64,000 nt of DNA from Achromobacter pestifer (GCF_902859625.1 NZ_CADIJX010000014.1:1-64000); one strand, 5' to 3'. Positions 28,347 through 40,000 are shown, counted from the first letter of the stretch. Notes: generated by a model from the letters alone, not told the origin. Made by a program: numbers and translations.

Positions 28347-28766
28347 ATGGCGACTACCCCCCTTAGCGGCATCTCCCGGACCAGCACCCTGGCCGATCTG
28401 TGGGCTGAACGGATCCAGGCCAACAAGGACGCCAAGTCGGCCAACGGCGAAGAGGCGACGACCGTGAGCGCAGACGGCAAGATCCGCGTCAACGCGCCCG
28501 GCGCCTCGAAGGTGGGCGGCGCGCAGGCCAGCGAAGAAACGGACAACGACGACGAATACACTCGCCAGATCAAGGAACTGCAAAAGCAGCTCAAGCGAGT
28601 CATGGACCAGATCGCGAAGGTCAAGGCCAGCGGAATGTCGGATGAAATGAAAGCGCAGCAGCTCCTGGCGTTGAATGCCCAGGCGCTGCAAATTCAAGGC
28701 CAGATTTCCCAGGTGATGCAACAGCAGGCCCGCGCAGCCCAGGGCGGCGTTTCCACCACCGCGTAA
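28347..28766 (+). CDS. FlxA-like protein
   Basis: 139 residues; AGGAG precedes the ATG at 28347. The first ~70 residues are polar and probably disordered. Residues ~72-130 form a Gln-rich coiled coil (YTRQIKELQKQLKRVMDQIA, MKAQQLLALNAQALQIQGQI) matching the FlxA-like family, members of which are transcribed by the flagellar sigma factor in E. coli. A sigma-28 promoter is present here too. No signal peptide. Molecular role unknown; expression with late flagellar genes is likely. No other flagellar gene is in the window, though a chemoreceptor lies 1.5 kb away. Confidence 0.8.
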   Translation: MATTPLSGISRTSTLADLWAERIQANKDAKSANGEEATTVSADGKIRVNAPGASKVGGAQASEETDNDDEYTRQIKELQKQLKRVMDQIAKVKASGMSDEMKAQQLLALNAQALQIQGQISQVMQQQARAAQGGVSTTA

Positions 28767-28897
28767 ACCGCATCATGGCCCGCGGGCGCCGGCACCAAGG
28801 CGCCCGCACTGATGATGCGCATCAAAATTTGTGATTGGACGCATAGCAGGGCAAACATTACTGTCTCCGAACAAATCAAAAACTACGGAGACAAACC

Positions 28898-30223
28898 ATG
28901 CATGCAATGCGCACAGCCCTTGCAGGAGCGCTGCTGGCCATCAGCACGGCGCCCGCCTTGGCCGGCACCGTCACGGTGATCACGTCGTTCCCCAAAGACC
29001 TGACCCAGGCTTACAAGACCGCGTTTGAAAAGGCCAATCCCGGCATCTCGCTGGAAATTCTGAACAAGAACACGGTGTCGGGCATCGCTTATGTGCGCGA
29101 AACGCCTGCCGGCCAGCGCGCCGAAGTGTTCTGGGCCAGCGCGCCCGACGCCTTCGAGGTGCTGGGCCGCGACAAGCTGCTGGCCAAGTCGTCCGACGTA
29201 GCAAACAAGGATGTGCCGGACAAGATCGGCAACTACCCCATCAATGACCCCGGCGGTATGTACCTGGGCCAAGCCCTGGCCGGTTACGGCATCGTCTACA
29301 ACACGCGCTACATCGCAGCGCACAAGATCCCCGCCCCGGTGGAATGGAAGGATCTGCTGTCACCCAAGTGGTTCGGCCACGTCGGCATCACCTCGCCATC
29401 GCGCTCGGGCACGATGCACCTGACCGTCGAAACCATTCTGCAAGGCGAAGGCTGGGATGACGGCTGGAACACCTTGCTGCGCATGTCGGGCAACAGCAGT
29501 GCGGTCACCGAGCGGTCGTTCGGCGTGCCCGATGGCGTGAACAACGGCCAGTTCGGCGCCGGCCCGGTCATTGATTTCTTCGGCCTGTCCAGCAAGTATT
29601 CCAAGTTCCCGGTGGAGTTCGTCTACCCGTCGGAGACCGCAATTGTGCCGGCCAACATCGCCCTGATCGAAGGCGCGAAGAATACCGAGGAAGGCAAGAA
29701 ATTCATCGCCTTCACGCTCAGCCAGGCCGGCCAGGAACTGCTGCTTGAGCCGAAGATCTCGCGATTGCCGGTACTGCCCTATTCCGCGCTGGCCGGCAAG
29801 ATTCCGGCGGGCTATCCCGATCCGGCTGACATCGCCCGCCGCAGCAAGGTGCAGTTCAACGCCGACCTGTCGCAGACGCGCTACTACGTCGTGCAATCGC
29901 TGTACGACCAGACCGTCACGTTCCGGCTGAAGGAACTGCAAACCGCCACCAAGGCCATCTATGACGCCGAAGCCAAGCTGGGCGACAAGGCCAAGAGCGG
30001 CCAAGCCGCCGAATTGCTGGCGCAGGCGCGCAAGCTGACCTGGGCCCCGCTGGTGGACGGCAAGAAAGCCGCCGACCCGGCCTTCCTGGCGATCTTCGCC
30101 GGCAACAAGAAGGACGCCGCCGTGAACCAGCAGATCACGCAGCTGGAAGGCGAATGGAACGGCCAGGCCAAGGCCAACTACGAAGAAGCCGTCAAGCTGG
30201 CCAAACAGGCCGCCGCGCTCTGA
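28898..30223 (+). CDS. ABC transporter periplasmic binding protein (iron/phosphonate type)
   Basis: 441 residues. Signal peptide MHAMRTALAGALLAISTAPA with cut near ALA|GTVTV (a second ATG at 28907 is equally possible). The mature start VTVITSFPKDLTQAYKTAFE, then VFWASAPDAFEVL and AGYGIVYNTRYI, places it in extracellular solute-binding family 1/Fe(III)-type proteins, which also include 2-aminoethylphosphonate and polyamine binders. The C-terminal ~100 residues extend past the usual ~340 and form a helical addition. It starts an operon with a fused permease and an ATPase. Substrate not resolvable. Confidence 0.85.
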   Translation: MHAMRTALAGALLAISTAPALAGTVTVITSFPKDLTQAYKTAFEKANPGISLEILNKNTVSGIAYVRETPAGQRAEVFWASAPDAFEVLGRDKLLAKSSDVANKDVPDKIGNYPINDPGGMYLGQALAGYGIVYNTRYIAAHKIPAPVEWKDLLSPKWFGHVGITSPSRSGTMHLTVETILQGEGWDDGWNTLLRMSGNSSAVTERSFGVPDGVNNGQFGAGPVIDFFGLSSKYSKFPVEFVYPSETAIVPANIALIEGAKNTEEGKKFIAFTLSQAGQELLLEPKISRLPVLPYSALAGKIPAGYPDPADIARRSKVQFNADLSQTRYYVVQSLYDQTVTFRLKELQTATKAIYDAEAKLGDKAKSGQAAELLAQARKLTWAPLVDGKKAADPAFLAIFAGNKKDAAVNQQITQLEGEWNGQAKANYEEAVKLAKQAAAL

Positions 30224-30245
30224 TATCCGCATGACGCCCGCGGCA

Positions 30246-30269
30246 ACGGACGGGATGATTCCCGTCCGT
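30246..30269 (+). other. Intercistronic hairpin after the binding-protein gene
   Basis: Perfect 10-bp stem ACGGACGGGA / TCCCGTCCGT with tetraloop TGAT. Such hairpins usually protect the binding-protein mRNA and keep it above permease levels. Confidence 0.55.
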
Positions 30270-30307
30270 CCCGCCGCGCTTTCTTGGCAACGATTTCGGG
30301 AATCTCG

Positions 30308-32020
30308 ATGAATTCTTCGGGCCACTCACGCCTGCCCGCTGGCCCCGTATTGACGGCGCTGCTGGTGTTCGGCTTTCTACTGCTTTTCCTGGCCGTGCCG
30401 GTGGGCACGGTGTTCTATAGCGCCTTCGTGAACGCGGATGGCAGCTTCACGATGGGCCACTTCGGCGCGTTCTTCAATCAACCGCTGATGAAGGAAGCCT
30501 TCTTCAACAGCCTGTACGTGGCGGGCTGGTCGGCGCTGCTGGCGTCCCTGATCGCCGTGCCGCTGGCGTACTTCACCGTGCGCTTCGACTTCCGGGGCGC
30601 GCTGCTGATCCAGACGCTGGGCATTCTGCCGCTGATCATGCCGCCCTTTGTGGGCGCGGTTGCGATGCAGTTGATCTTCGGCCGTTCGGGCAGCGTCAAT
30701 CTGCTGCTGAACGACTGGTTCGGCTTCACGATCCCGTTCATGGACGGGTTGAACGGCGTGATCTTCGTGGAAGCGCTGCACTACTTCCCGTTCATTCTGA
30801 TGAACCTGGTGGTGGCACTGCGCAACATCGACGGCGCCATGGAGGAAGCCGCGTTCAACCTGGGGTCGCGCGGGTTCCGGCTGTTCCGCCGCGTGATCTT
30901 CCCGCTGGCCCTGCCCGGCTACGTGGCGGGCACGTCGCTGGTGTTCGTCAAGGTGTTCGACGATTTGGGCACGCCGCTGGTGCTGGGCACGACCAACATG
31001 CTGGCCCCGCAAGCCTATCTGCGCATTACGCAAGTGGGGCTGGAAGATCCGCTGGGCTATGTGATCAGCGTGATCATGATCGCGTTCTCGATCCTGGCGC
31101 TGTGGCTGTCGGCGCGCGTGCTCAAGGGCCGCGACTACTCCACCCTGCAAAAGGGCGGGAATTCGATTCAGAAGCGCAAGCTGGGGCCGATGGAAAGCGT
31201 GCTGGCCTATGGATGGATCATCCTGGTGCTATTGCTCGTGCTGTCGCCGCACATGGGCGTGCTGCTGCTGTCGCTTGCCAGCGTCTGGAGCTTCGCGCCG
31301 CTGCCTGATGGGTACACGCTGGCGCATTACTCGGCGGTGTTCTCCGAGTCCCAGGGCATGATCGCCAACACCCTGCTCTACTGCGGTCTGGCGGCGGGCG
31401 TGGATGTGATCCTGGGCACCGCCATCGCCTACCTGATGCTGCGCACCCGCCTGCCGGCCCGCCAATGGCTGGACTTCATGGCGTCCGCGGCGCTGGCGAT
31501 TCCCGGCATCGTGCTGGCGATCGGCTTTCTGCGCACCTTCCGTGGCATCGAATTGCCTGGCACCGGCACGTTGCTGACCTCGTCGTGGATCATCATCATG
31601 ATCGCGTACTCGGTCAGGCGGCTGCCCTACGCATTGCGGTCTTGCGTGGCGTCCTTGCAGCAGATCAACGTCTCGCTGGAAGAGGCGGCCCAATCGCTGG
31701 GCGCCACCCGCATGAGCACGATCCGACGCATCGTGGTGCCGCTGATGGCTGGGGGCATGCTGGCGGGATTCGTGACCAGCTTCGTGACGGCGGCGGTGGA
31801 ACTGTCGGCCACCATCATGCTGGTCACGAAAGACAGCCAGGCGCCCATGAGCTACGGCATCTATCTGTATATGCAAAGCGCGGCCGGCCGAGGGCCGGGC
31901 GCCGCGCTGGGCGTGCTGGCGGTGGCCGCGGTGGCTATCGGCACGTATGTATCGCACTTGCTGGTGGAGCGCGCGCAGTCGCGCCAGCGTCCGGCACGCA
32001 ATGAAGGGGAATCCGCATGA
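30308..32020 (+). CDS. ABC permease, two fused transmembrane domains (FbpB/PhnV type)
   Basis: 570 residues from the ATG at 30308. Two BPD_transp_1 domains in tandem, each with an EAA coupling loop: EEAAFNLGSRGFRLFRRVIF (~residue 180) and EEAAQSLGATRMSTIRRIVV (~residue 465). About 12 membrane helices. The fused arrangement is typical of Fe(III) and phosphonate/polyamine-like importers and means one polypeptide forms the whole channel. The stop overlaps the ATPase start (ATGA). Confidence 0.93.
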   Translation: MNSSGHSRLPAGPVLTALLVFGFLLLFLAVPVGTVFYSAFVNADGSFTMGHFGAFFNQPLMKEAFFNSLYVAGWSALLASLIAVPLAYFTVRFDFRGALLIQTLGILPLIMPPFVGAVAMQLIFGRSGSVNLLLNDWFGFTIPFMDGLNGVIFVEALHYFPFILMNLVVALRNIDGAMEEAAFNLGSRGFRLFRRVIFPLALPGYVAGTSLVFVKVFDDLGTPLVLGTTNMLAPQAYLRITQVGLEDPLGYVISVIMIAFSILALWLSARVLKGRDYSTLQKGGNSIQKRKLGPMESVLAYGWIILVLLLVLSPHMGVLLLSLASVWSFAPLPDGYTLAHYSAVFSESQGMIANTLLYCGLAAGVDVILGTAIAYLMLRTRLPARQWLDFMASAALAIPGIVLAIGFLRTFRGIELPGTGTLLTSSWIIIMIAYSVRRLPYALRSCVASLQQINVSLEEAAQSLGATRMSTIRRIVVPLMAGGMLAGFVTSFVTAAVELSATIMLVTKDSQAPMSYGIYLYMQSAAGRGPGAALGVLAVAAVAIGTYVSHLLVERAQSRQRPARNEGESA

Positions 32021-33102
32021 AGAAAGTCAGCGTCGAATGCCGCAACATCCGCCTGTCCTATGGCAAGACGGAAGTGCTGAAGGATGTGAACATCAGCATC
32101 GAGCCTGGCGAGTTCTTCGCCCTGCTGGGGCCGTCGGGCTCGGGCAAGTCCACCCTGTTGCGGCTGATCGCCGGCTTCAACCGGCACAGCGCGGGGCAAC
32201 TGCTGGTGGATGGCAAGGACATCAGCGGGACGCCGCCCTGGGACCGCAACATCGGCATGGTGTTCCAGAACTATGCGTTGTGGCCGCACATGACCGTATG
32301 GGACAACGTGGCCTTCGGTCTGGTGGAGCGCAAGCTGCCGAAGGCGGAGATCCGCGCCAAGGTGGAAGCGGCGCTGGAACTGGTGGGCCTGTCGCAGTAC
32401 GGCAAGCGCCGCCCCAACCAGTTATCCGGCGGGCAACAGCAGCGCGTGGCGCTAGCCCGCACCATCGTCATCGAACCGCAGGTGCTGCTGCTGGACGAAC
32501 CGCTGTCCAACCTGGACAAGAAGCTGCGCGTGCAGATGCGCCAGGACTTGCTGAGCCTGCAACGGCGCTTGGGCATCACCACCATCTTCGTCACGCACGA
32601 CCAGGAAGAGGCCATGACCACGGCCGACCGGATGGCGGTGCTGGACCATGGCGTGGTGCAGCAAATCGGCGCACCCAGCACGCTGTTCGACTACCCCGTG
32701 AACCGCTTCGTGGCCAATTTCGTGGGCACGATGAATGTGCTGGAAGGCAATGTGCGCGAACGCACCAGCGGCAGCGTGGTGCTGACGGTGGAAGGCGTGG
32801 GCGACCTGCACCTGCCCCTGACGGCCGAGGCGCCGGCCGCGTCCCGGCTGGCGGCCAGCTTCCGGCCCCACACGGTGCAGATCGAAATGGCCGACGGGCT
32901 GGGTGACGCGCGCTATGTGTGGCTGCCGGGCATCGTCGAAAGCAGCGAATTCCTGGGCGAGTTCACGCGCTATCAGGTGCTGATTGGCGAACAGCGCCTG
33001 ACCGCAGACCAGTCGCACCTGGCGGGATTGTCGCCTTTCCCGGTCGGTGCGCCCGTTTCGATCGGTTTGGAACCTACCCAAGTGCGGCTGCTCGCAGCCT
33101 AA
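32017..33102 (+). CDS. ABC transporter ATPase (FbpC/PotA type)
   Basis: 361 residues. Walker A LLGPSGSGKST, signature [14 protein letters not shown], Walker B LLLDEPLSNLDKKLR, switch VTHDQEEAM. Residues ~240-360 form a TOBE regulatory domain (FVGTMNVLEGNVRE onward). Energises the import with the two genes upstream; translation is coupled to the permease. Confidence 0.95.
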   Translation: MKKVSVECRNIRLSYGKTEVLKDVNISIEPGEFFALLGPSGSGKSTLLRLIAGFNRHSAGQLLVDGKDISGTPPWDRNIGMVFQNYALWPHMTVWDNVAFGLVERKLPKAEIRAKVEAALELVGLSQYGKRRPNQLSGGQQQRVALARTIVIEPQVLLLDEPLSNLDKKLRVQMRQDLLSLQRRLGITTIFVTHDQEEAMTTADRMAVLDHGVVQQIGAPSTLFDYPVNRFVANFVGTMNVLEGNVRERTSGSVVLTVEGVGDLHLPLTAEAPAASRLAASFRPHTVQIEMADGLGDARYVWLPGIVESSEFLGEFTRYQVLIGEQRLTADQSHLAGLSPFPVGAPVSIGLEPTQVRLLAA

Positions 33103-33112
33103 ACTTGCGTCC

Positions 33113-34021
33113 ATGGAAATCTATCAGATCCGCGCCTTCGTCACGGTCGCCCGGCTGGGCAACCTGACGAAGGCGGCCGAGGCGCTGTCATTGACCCAGC
33201 CTGCCGTCACCGCCCAGATCAAGGCGCTGGAGCAGAGCCTGGGCGTGGCGCTGTTTGACCGCAGCGGCGGACGGCTGGCGTTGGCCAAAGCGGGCGAGGT
33301 GCTATTGCCCACGGCGGAATCGCTCTTGGTGCTGGGCGCGCAGCTCAAGTCCGAAGCGCAGCAATTGCAGGGCAGCCTGCACGGTGTGGTGGAATTGGGC
33401 GTGCCCAGCGAAAAGCCGGATTTCCTGCGGTTGGGCGAATTGGCGTCCGCCGTGAACCAGCGGCTGCCGCTGGTGGAGTTGAAGACCCAGACCTTGCCTG
33501 CCGCCACCCTGGCCGAACAGGTCAGCACCGGCCGGCTGCCCGCCGCGCTGACCATTGCCGCCAATCCCCCACGCGGGGTGCTGTGGCTGCCCTTGCGCAG
33601 CGTGCGCTACCGCATCGCCATGCCCAAGGAGCACGCGGCCGTCCTCAAGCGCGGCGGCTGGCGGGAAGTGTCGCAACTGCCCTGGCTGGACGGCCCATCT
33701 GGCAGCCACACCCATCTGCTACTGCGCGACATGTTCGAGCGCCATGGCCTGTCGCCTCGCGTGGTCATGCAAAATGACGACCAAGCCAATCTGGAAGCGC
33801 TGGTGCGCGCCGGGGCAGGCTGCGCGCTGCTACGCGAGGAAACCGCGCTGACGGGCGCGGCTTCCAATGATTTCATCGTGTGGGGCCAGGCGCGCGTCGA
33901 CGCCATGCTAGGCTTCATCCTGCCTTATGAGCGCGCTAGCGAGCCTGCATTGGTCGCGTTAAGCTCGATCATTCAAACCATCTGGAAGCCGCGCGCGGCC
34001 ATCACGCCGGCCCAGCTTTAA
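33113..34021 (+). CDS. LysR-family transcriptional regulator
   Basis: 302 residues from the ATG at 33113, 10 bp after the ATPase stop. Residues 1-60 are the winged helix (MEIYQIRAFVTVARLGNLTK, LSLTQPAVTAQIKALEQSLG); the rest is a LysR substrate-binding domain. It is on the same strand as the importer and could be its last gene, unlike most LysR genes, which diverge from their target. The effector may be the transported substrate. Confidence 0.93.
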   Translation: MEIYQIRAFVTVARLGNLTKAAEALSLTQPAVTAQIKALEQSLGVALFDRSGGRLALAKAGEVLLPTAESLLVLGAQLKSEAQQLQGSLHGVVELGVPSEKPDFLRLGELASAVNQRLPLVELKTQTLPAATLAEQVSTGRLPAALTIAANPPRGVLWLPLRSVRYRIAMPKEHAAVLKRGGWREVSQLPWLDGPSGSHTHLLLRDMFERHGLSPRVVMQNDDQANLEALVRAGAGCALLREETALTGAASNDFIVWGQARVDAMLGFILPYERASEPALVALSSIIQTIWKPRAAITPAQL

Positions 34022-34046
34022 GCCTTACTCCCGCATCACGATCCCA

Positions 34047-34691
34047 ATGACTGAAATCTGGTTCATCCGCCACGGCGAAACCGACTGGAACCGCCAGCGC
34101 CGCCTGCAAGGCTGGAAAGACATTCCCTTGAACGAATTCGGCGTCAACCAAGCCAGTTTGCTGGCGGCTCGCTTGCGCGAAGAAGCTCGCCATACGCCGA
34201 TCCACGCCATCTACAGCAGCGACCTGCAACGCGCCCATGCCACCGCCGTGCCGGTATCCGAACAGTTGGGCTTGCGCGTGCGCGTGGAGCCCGGCATCCG
34301 CGAGCGTGGATTCGGCGTGCTGGAAGGCCTGGATCACGAAAAAATCGACGTGCTGGCCCCGGAAGCCGCGGCCGCCTGGAAAAGCCGCGATCCGCTGCGG
34401 CCGCTGGACGGCGGCGAAACACTGGGCCAGTTCCAGTCGCGCGTGATCTCCACCGTGGACGATATCGCCAGCCGCCACGACAACGAACGCATCCTGCTGT
34501 TCACGCACGGTGGCGTGCTGGACATCATCTGGCGCCATGCGTCGGGCGTGCCATTGCATGCGCCGCGCGACGCCGCGTTGTTGAACGTCAGCATCAATCG
34601 CGTCAGCGTGCAGGGCCGCAAGTGGGAAGTGCTGGACTGGGGTGACGTAGGCCATGTGGCCGACGAAGTCGGCGACGACGTGGTGCCGTAA
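34047..34691 (+). CDS. Histidine phosphatase (phosphoglycerate-mutase-like)
   Basis: 214 residues. RHG motif at residues 8-10 (FIRHGETDWNRQRRLQG), with the second His in LLFTHGGVLDIIW and acidic catalytic residues near IRERGFGVLEG. It resembles the GpmB/CobC branch of cofactor-independent broad phosphatases rather than a glycolytic mutase. Cytosolic. Follows the LysR gene by 25 bp; whether it belongs to that operon is unclear. Confidence 0.9.
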   Translation: MTEIWFIRHGETDWNRQRRLQGWKDIPLNEFGVNQASLLAARLREEARHTPIHAIYSSDLQRAHATAVPVSEQLGLRVRVEPGIRERGFGVLEGLDHEKIDVLAPEAAAAWKSRDPLRPLDGGETLGQFQSRVISTVDDIASRHDNERILLFTHGGVLDIIWRHASGVPLHAPRDAALLNVSINRVSVQGRKWEVLDWGDVGHVADEVGDDVVP

Positions 34692-34718
34692 ACGGCAACG
34701 CCCCAACGCGCGGCGGGG

Positions 34719-35483
34719 CTACCCCGCCTTGCGCGGCTTGCGCGGCGCGTTGCGCGCCAGCCGGTCATACACGGCATTGGGCAACAAGCGCATCAGCTTG
34801 GCCACCACGCCCATCTGCCACGGGATCACCGTATAGGACGTGCCACGGTCGATCGCCGCCTGCGCACGTCGCGCAAAGGCGTCCGCCTCCATCAAGAACG
34901 GCATTGAGTACGGATTGTGCGCCGTCATGGCGGTCTTGATGTAGCCGGGGGCGATCGTCACCACCTGTATGCCCTCGGCCGCCAGCTCCAGCCGCAGGCT
35001 TTCGCAATAGGTCACCACCGCTGATTTTGACGCGCTGTAAGCCCCCGCCCCTGGCAGGCCGCGCACGCCAGCCACGCTGGCAATCCCCACCAGGCGGCCC
35101 GCGCCCGCCGCGCGCATCGCGCCCACGAACGGCTCGAACGTGGCGACCGTGGCCAGCAGATTGGTATCGACGATTGCCTTGAACACGTCGTAGTCCTCGC
35201 CGTGTTCAGTCAACGTGCCCGCGCTGATGCCGGCGCTGGCGATGACCACATCCACCCTGCCCTGGCAGAACGCGATGAAGTCGGCCGCGGCCGCATGCAA
35301 GGCGGCGCGGTCACGCACGTCCACCGCATAGCAGCGATGTTCGCCCGGCAAACTGGCTGCCAATTCACGCAGCGCGTCTTCACGCCGGCCCAGAAGACCC
35401 AAGGTGGCGCCGCTGGCGGCATATTGCTGCGCCAGCGCGCGGCCCAGGCCGCTACTGGCGCCGGTAATGAAGACTCTGTTCAT
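34719..35483 (-). CDS. Short-chain dehydrogenase/reductase
   Basis: 254 residues from the ATG at 35483; a longer upstream frame only runs through the carB terminator and carB. Rossmann motif TGASSGLG (7-14), NAG-equivalent IASAGIS, catalytic Ser in VGIASVAG and YSASK. C-terminal ~40 residues (VIPWQMGVVAKLMRLLPNAV) may associate with the membrane, as in some DltE/SadH-like members. Substrate unknown. Confidence 0.9.
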   Translation of the reverse strand: MNRVFITGASSGLGRALAQQYAASGATLGLLGRREDALRELAASLPGEHRCYAVDVRDRAALHAAAADFIAFCQGRVDVVIASAGISAGTLTEHGEDYDVFKAIVDTNLLATVATFEPFVGAMRAAGAGRLVGIASVAGVRGLPGAGAYSASKSAVVTYCESLRLELAAEGIQVVTIAPGYIKTAMTAHNPYSMPFLMEADAFARRAQAAIDRGTSYTVIPWQMGVVAKLMRLLPNAVYDRLARNAPRKPRKAG

Positions 35484-35505
35484 GGATCGTCGTGGCCGGT
35501 AGAGG

Positions 35506-35538
35506 AAAAAGGGCGGCCCCTTATCCAAAGGGCCGCCC
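35506..35538 (-). terminator. Terminator of carB
   Basis: Minus-strand stem GGGCGGCCC / GGGCCGCCC (35538-35530 with 35519-35511), then CTTTTTCC. It lies 54 bp past the carB stop and 28 bp before the SDR start. Confidence 0.8.
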
Positions 35539-35592
35539 CGGCATCCTACAACAAGCGCGCAACAAACTGCGTTGGCGTCGCGCGCTTTCGTC

Positions 35593-38500
35593 TTAGCTCT
35601 TTGCCAGCGATGCGTGCAGATCCTGCAACGGGTACACCTGCAAACCCAGGCCTTGGCGCAGGTATTGCATGCCTTCCACCGCAGCGCGGGCGCCAGCGAT
35701 CGTCGTGAAGAACGTGACGCGGGCAGCCAACGATTGCGTACGGATGGTGCGCGAATCAACGATGGCGTTGCGACGCTCTTCGACCGTGTTGATGACCAGC
35801 GCGATCTCGCCGTTCTTCACCATGTCGACGATGTGCGGACGGCCTTCGGTGACCTTGTTCACCACTTGCACCGGGATGCCGGCCGCTTCGATCTCGGCGG
35901 CGGTGCCGCGCGTGGCGACCAGCTTGAAGCCCAGGGCGTGCAAACCGCGCGCCACTTCGACGGCGTGGGGCTTGTCCTGGTTCTTCACGCTGATGAACAC
36001 CGTGCCGGATTCCGGCAGACGCACGCCAGCAGCCAGCTGCGACTTCACGAAGGCTTCGCCGAAGCTCATGCCCACGCCCATCACTTCGCCGGTCGACTTC
36101 ATTTCCGGACCCAGGATGGTGTCCACGCCCGGGAACTTCACGAACGGGAACACGGCTTCCTTGACCGAGAAGTAAGGCGGCACGACTTCCTTGGTGATGC
36201 CCTGGGCCGCCAGCGTCTGGCCGGCCATGGCGCGCGCGGCGATCTTGGCCAGTTGCAGACCCGTGGCCTTGGACACGTAAGGCACCGTGCGCGAGGCGCG
36301 CGGGTTCACTTCCAGCACGTAGACGTCACCGCCCTGGATGGCGAACTGCACGTTCATCAGGCCGCTGACGTTCAAGGCCTTGGCCATCATCGTGGTCTGG
36401 CGCTTGATCTCGGCGATGACATCCGCCGACAGCGAGTACGGGGGCAGGCTGCAAGCCGAGTCGCCCGAGTGCACGCCGGCCTGTTCGATGTGCTCCATGA
36501 CACCGCCGATGAAGACGGTTTCGCCGTCGGCCAGGCAGTCCACGTCGACTTCGATGGCGTTGTTCAGGAAGCGGTCCAGCAGCACGGGCGAGTCATTGCT
36601 GACCTTCACGGCTTCGCGCATGTAGCGTTCAAGGTCTTGCTGCTCGTGCACGATTTCCATGGCGCGGCCACCCAGCACGTAGCTGGGACGGACGACCAGC
36701 GGATAGCCGATTTCCGTGGCGTGGGCCAGGGCCTCGCCTTCGGTGCGCGCGGTGCGGTTGGGCGGCTGACGCAGACCCAGCTTGTTCAAGAGCTTCTGGA
36801 AGCGTTCGCGGTCTTCGGCGACGTCGATGGATTCCGGGCTGGTGCCGATGATCGGCACGCCGTTGGCTTCCAGGGCGCGCGCCAGCTTCAACGGGGTCTG
36901 GCCGCCGTACTGGACGATCATGCCGACCGGGTTTTCCTTGTGGACGATTTCCAGCACGTCTTCCAAGGTCAGCGGTTCAAAGTACAGGCGATCCGACGTG
37001 TCGTAGTCAGTGGACACGGTTTCCGGGTTGCAGTTGACCATGATGGTCTCGTACCCGTCTTCGCGCAGCGCCAGTGCGGCATGCACGCAGCAGTAGTCGA
37101 ATTCGATGCCCTGGCCAATCCGGTTCGGGCCGCCGCCCAGCACCACGATCTTCTTTTTGTCGGTCGGCGCGGATTCGCACTCTTCTTCGTACGTGGAATA
37201 CATGTACGCAGTACGGGTGGCGAATTCAGCGGCGCAGGTGTCAACCCGCTTGTAGACCGGGCGCACGTTCAACTGGTGACGCAGCTTGCGCACTTCGGAT
37301 TCCACGGAATCCAGCAGGAAAGCCAAGCGGCGGTCGGAGAAACCGCGGCGCTTCAATTCCCACAGGGTGGCGTAGTCCAGGTCGGCCAGCGTCTTTTGTT
37401 CCAGCGCCAGTTCGATGTCGACGATTTCCTTGATCTGCGACAGGAACCACGGGTCGATGTGCGTGATGTTGTGCACTTCGTCCAGCGTGAAGCCTTGCGC
37501 AAAGGCGTCGCCCACGTACCAGATGCGTTCCGGGCCCGGTTCGCCCAGCTCGACTTGCAGCTTTTCGCGGTCGGTCGTCTTCTGGTTCAGGCCATCGACG
37601 CCCACTTCCAGACCACGCAGCGCCTTCTGGAACGACTCCTGGAAGGTGCGGCCGATGGCCATGACTTCACCCACGGACTTCATCTGGGTGGTCAGGCGCG
37701 CGTCGGCGGTGGGGAATTTTTCAAAGGCGAAACGCGGCACCTTGGTGACGACGTAGTCGATCGACGGTTCAAACGAAGCCGGGGTGGCACCACCGGTGAT
37801 TTCGTTCTTGAGCTCGTCCAGCGTGTAACCCACGGCCAGGCGCGCAGCGACCTTGGCGATGGGGAAGCCCGTGGCCTTGGAGGCCAGTGCCGACGAACGC
37901 GACACGCGCGGGTTCATCTCGATGACGATCATGCGGCCGTCGCGAGGATTGACGGCGAACTGCACGTTCGAGCCGCCCGTATCCACGCCGATCTCGCGCA
38001 ATACCGCGATCGATGCGTTACGCATGATCTGGTATTCCTTGTCGGTCAGCGTTTGCGCCGGCGCCACGGTGATCGAGTCACCCGTGTGCACGCCCATCGG
38101 GTCCAGGTTTTCGATGGAGCAGACGATGATGCAGTTGTCCGCCTTGTCGCGGACCACTTCCATCTCGAATTCCTTCCAGCCCAGCAGCGACTCTTCGATC
38201 AGCAGTTCGCTGGTCGGCGAGGCTTCCAGGCCACGACGGCAGATGGTCTCGAATTCTTCGGCGTTGTAGGCAATGCCGCCGCCCGAACCACCCATCGTGA
38301 AGCTGGGGCGAATCACGGCCGGGAAACCCGAGGTGCCGACTTCAGCCGCGATGCGGCGCTGCACTTCCCAGGCTTCGTCCATGCTGTGGGCCACGCCCGA
38401 CTTGGCCGATTCCAGGCCAATGTCGGTCATCGCCTGCTTGAACTTCTGGCGGTCTTCGGCCTTTTCGATGGCGTGTTCGTTGGCGCCGATCAGCTCGACG

Positions 38501-38835
38501 TTGTGCTTTTTCAGCACGCCGTGGTGAGCCAGGTCCAGCGCGCAGTTCAGTGCGGTCTGGCCGCCCATGGTCGGCAGCAGCGCATCGGGCTTTTCACGCT
38601 CGATGATCTTTTCGACGGCTTGCCAGGTGATGGGCTCGATGTAGGTGACGTCGGCCGTTTCCGGGTCCGTCATGATCGTGGCCGGGTTGCTGTTCACCAG
38701 GATGGTGCGGTAACCCTCGGCCTTGAGCGCCTTGCACGCCTGTGCGCCGGAATAGTCGAATTCGCAGGCCTGCCCGATGATGATGGGGCCGGCGCCGATG
38801 ATGAGTATGCTTTTTAGGTCTGTACGCTTGGGCAT
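35593..38835 (-). CDS. carB: Carbamoyl-phosphate synthase large subunit
   Basis: 1080 residues, full length. Two ATP-grasp halves, the first opening [20 protein letters not shown] and the second near [20 protein letters not shown], with [11 protein letters not shown] and the C-terminal allosteric MGS-like domain ([20 protein letters not shown]). Makes carbamoyl phosphate from bicarbonate, ATP and ammonia channelled from CarA. 10 bp after carA. Confidence 0.98.
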   Translation of the reverse strand: MPKRTDLKSILIIGAGPIIIGQACEFDYSGAQACKALKAEGYRTILVNSNPATIMTDPETADVTYIEPITWQAVEKIIEREKPDALLPTMGGQTALNCALDLAHHGVLKKHNVELIGANEHAIEKAEDRQKFKQAMTDIGLESAKSGVAHSMDEAWEVQRRIAAEVGTSGFPAVIRPSFTMGGSGGGIAYNAEEFETICRRGLEASPTSELLIEESLLGWKEFEMEVVRDKADNCIIVCSIENLDPMGVHTGDSITVAPAQTLTDKEYQIMRNASIAVLREIGVDTGGSNVQFAVNPRDGRMIVIEMNPRVSRSSALASKATGFPIAKVAARLAVGYTLDELKNEITGGATPASFEPSIDYVVTKVPRFAFEKFPTADARLTTQMKSVGEVMAIGRTFQESFQKALRGLEVGVDGLNQKTTDREKLQVELGEPGPERIWYVGDAFAQGFTLDEVHNITHIDPWFLSQIKEIVDIELALEQKTLADLDYATLWELKRRGFSDRRLAFLLDSVESEVRKLRHQLNVRPVYKRVDTCAAEFATRTAYMYSTYEEECESAPTDKKKIVVLGGGPNRIGQGIEFDYCCVHAALALREDGYETIMVNCNPETVSTDYDTSDRLYFEPLTLEDVLEIVHKENPVGMIVQYGGQTPLKLARALEANGVPIIGTSPESIDVAEDRERFQKLLNKLGLRQPPNRTARTEGEALAHATEIGYPLVVRPSYVLGGRAMEIVHEQQDLERYMREAVKVSNDSPVLLDRFLNNAIEVDVDCLADGETVFIGGVMEHIEQAGVHSGDSACSLPPYSLSADVIAEIKRQTTMMAKALNVSGLMNVQFAIQGGDVYVLEVNPRASRTVPYVSKATGLQLAKIAARAMAGQTLAAQGITKEVVPPYFSVKEAVFPFVKFPGVDTILGPEMKSTGEVMGVGMSFGEAFVKSQLAAGVRLPESGTVFISVKNQDKPHAVEVARGLHALGFKLVATRGTAAEIEAAGIPVQVVNKVTEGRPHIVDMVKNGEIALVINTVEERRNAIVDSRTIRTQSLAARVTFFTTIAGARAAVEGMQYLRQGLGLQVYPLQDLHASLAKS

Positions 38836-38845
38836 GATGCAATCT

Positions 38846-40000
<1,155 letters not shown>

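Noticed and set aside
35572-38817. A 1081-codon open frame antisense to carB, and similar long frames antisense to ppk (14112-15536), ftsH (20216-22507) and the AddAB-like genes (55346-58831)
   Set aside because: They mirror high-GC genes whose third-base bias keeps the opposite strand open; their products are His/Arg/Gln-rich with no domains.
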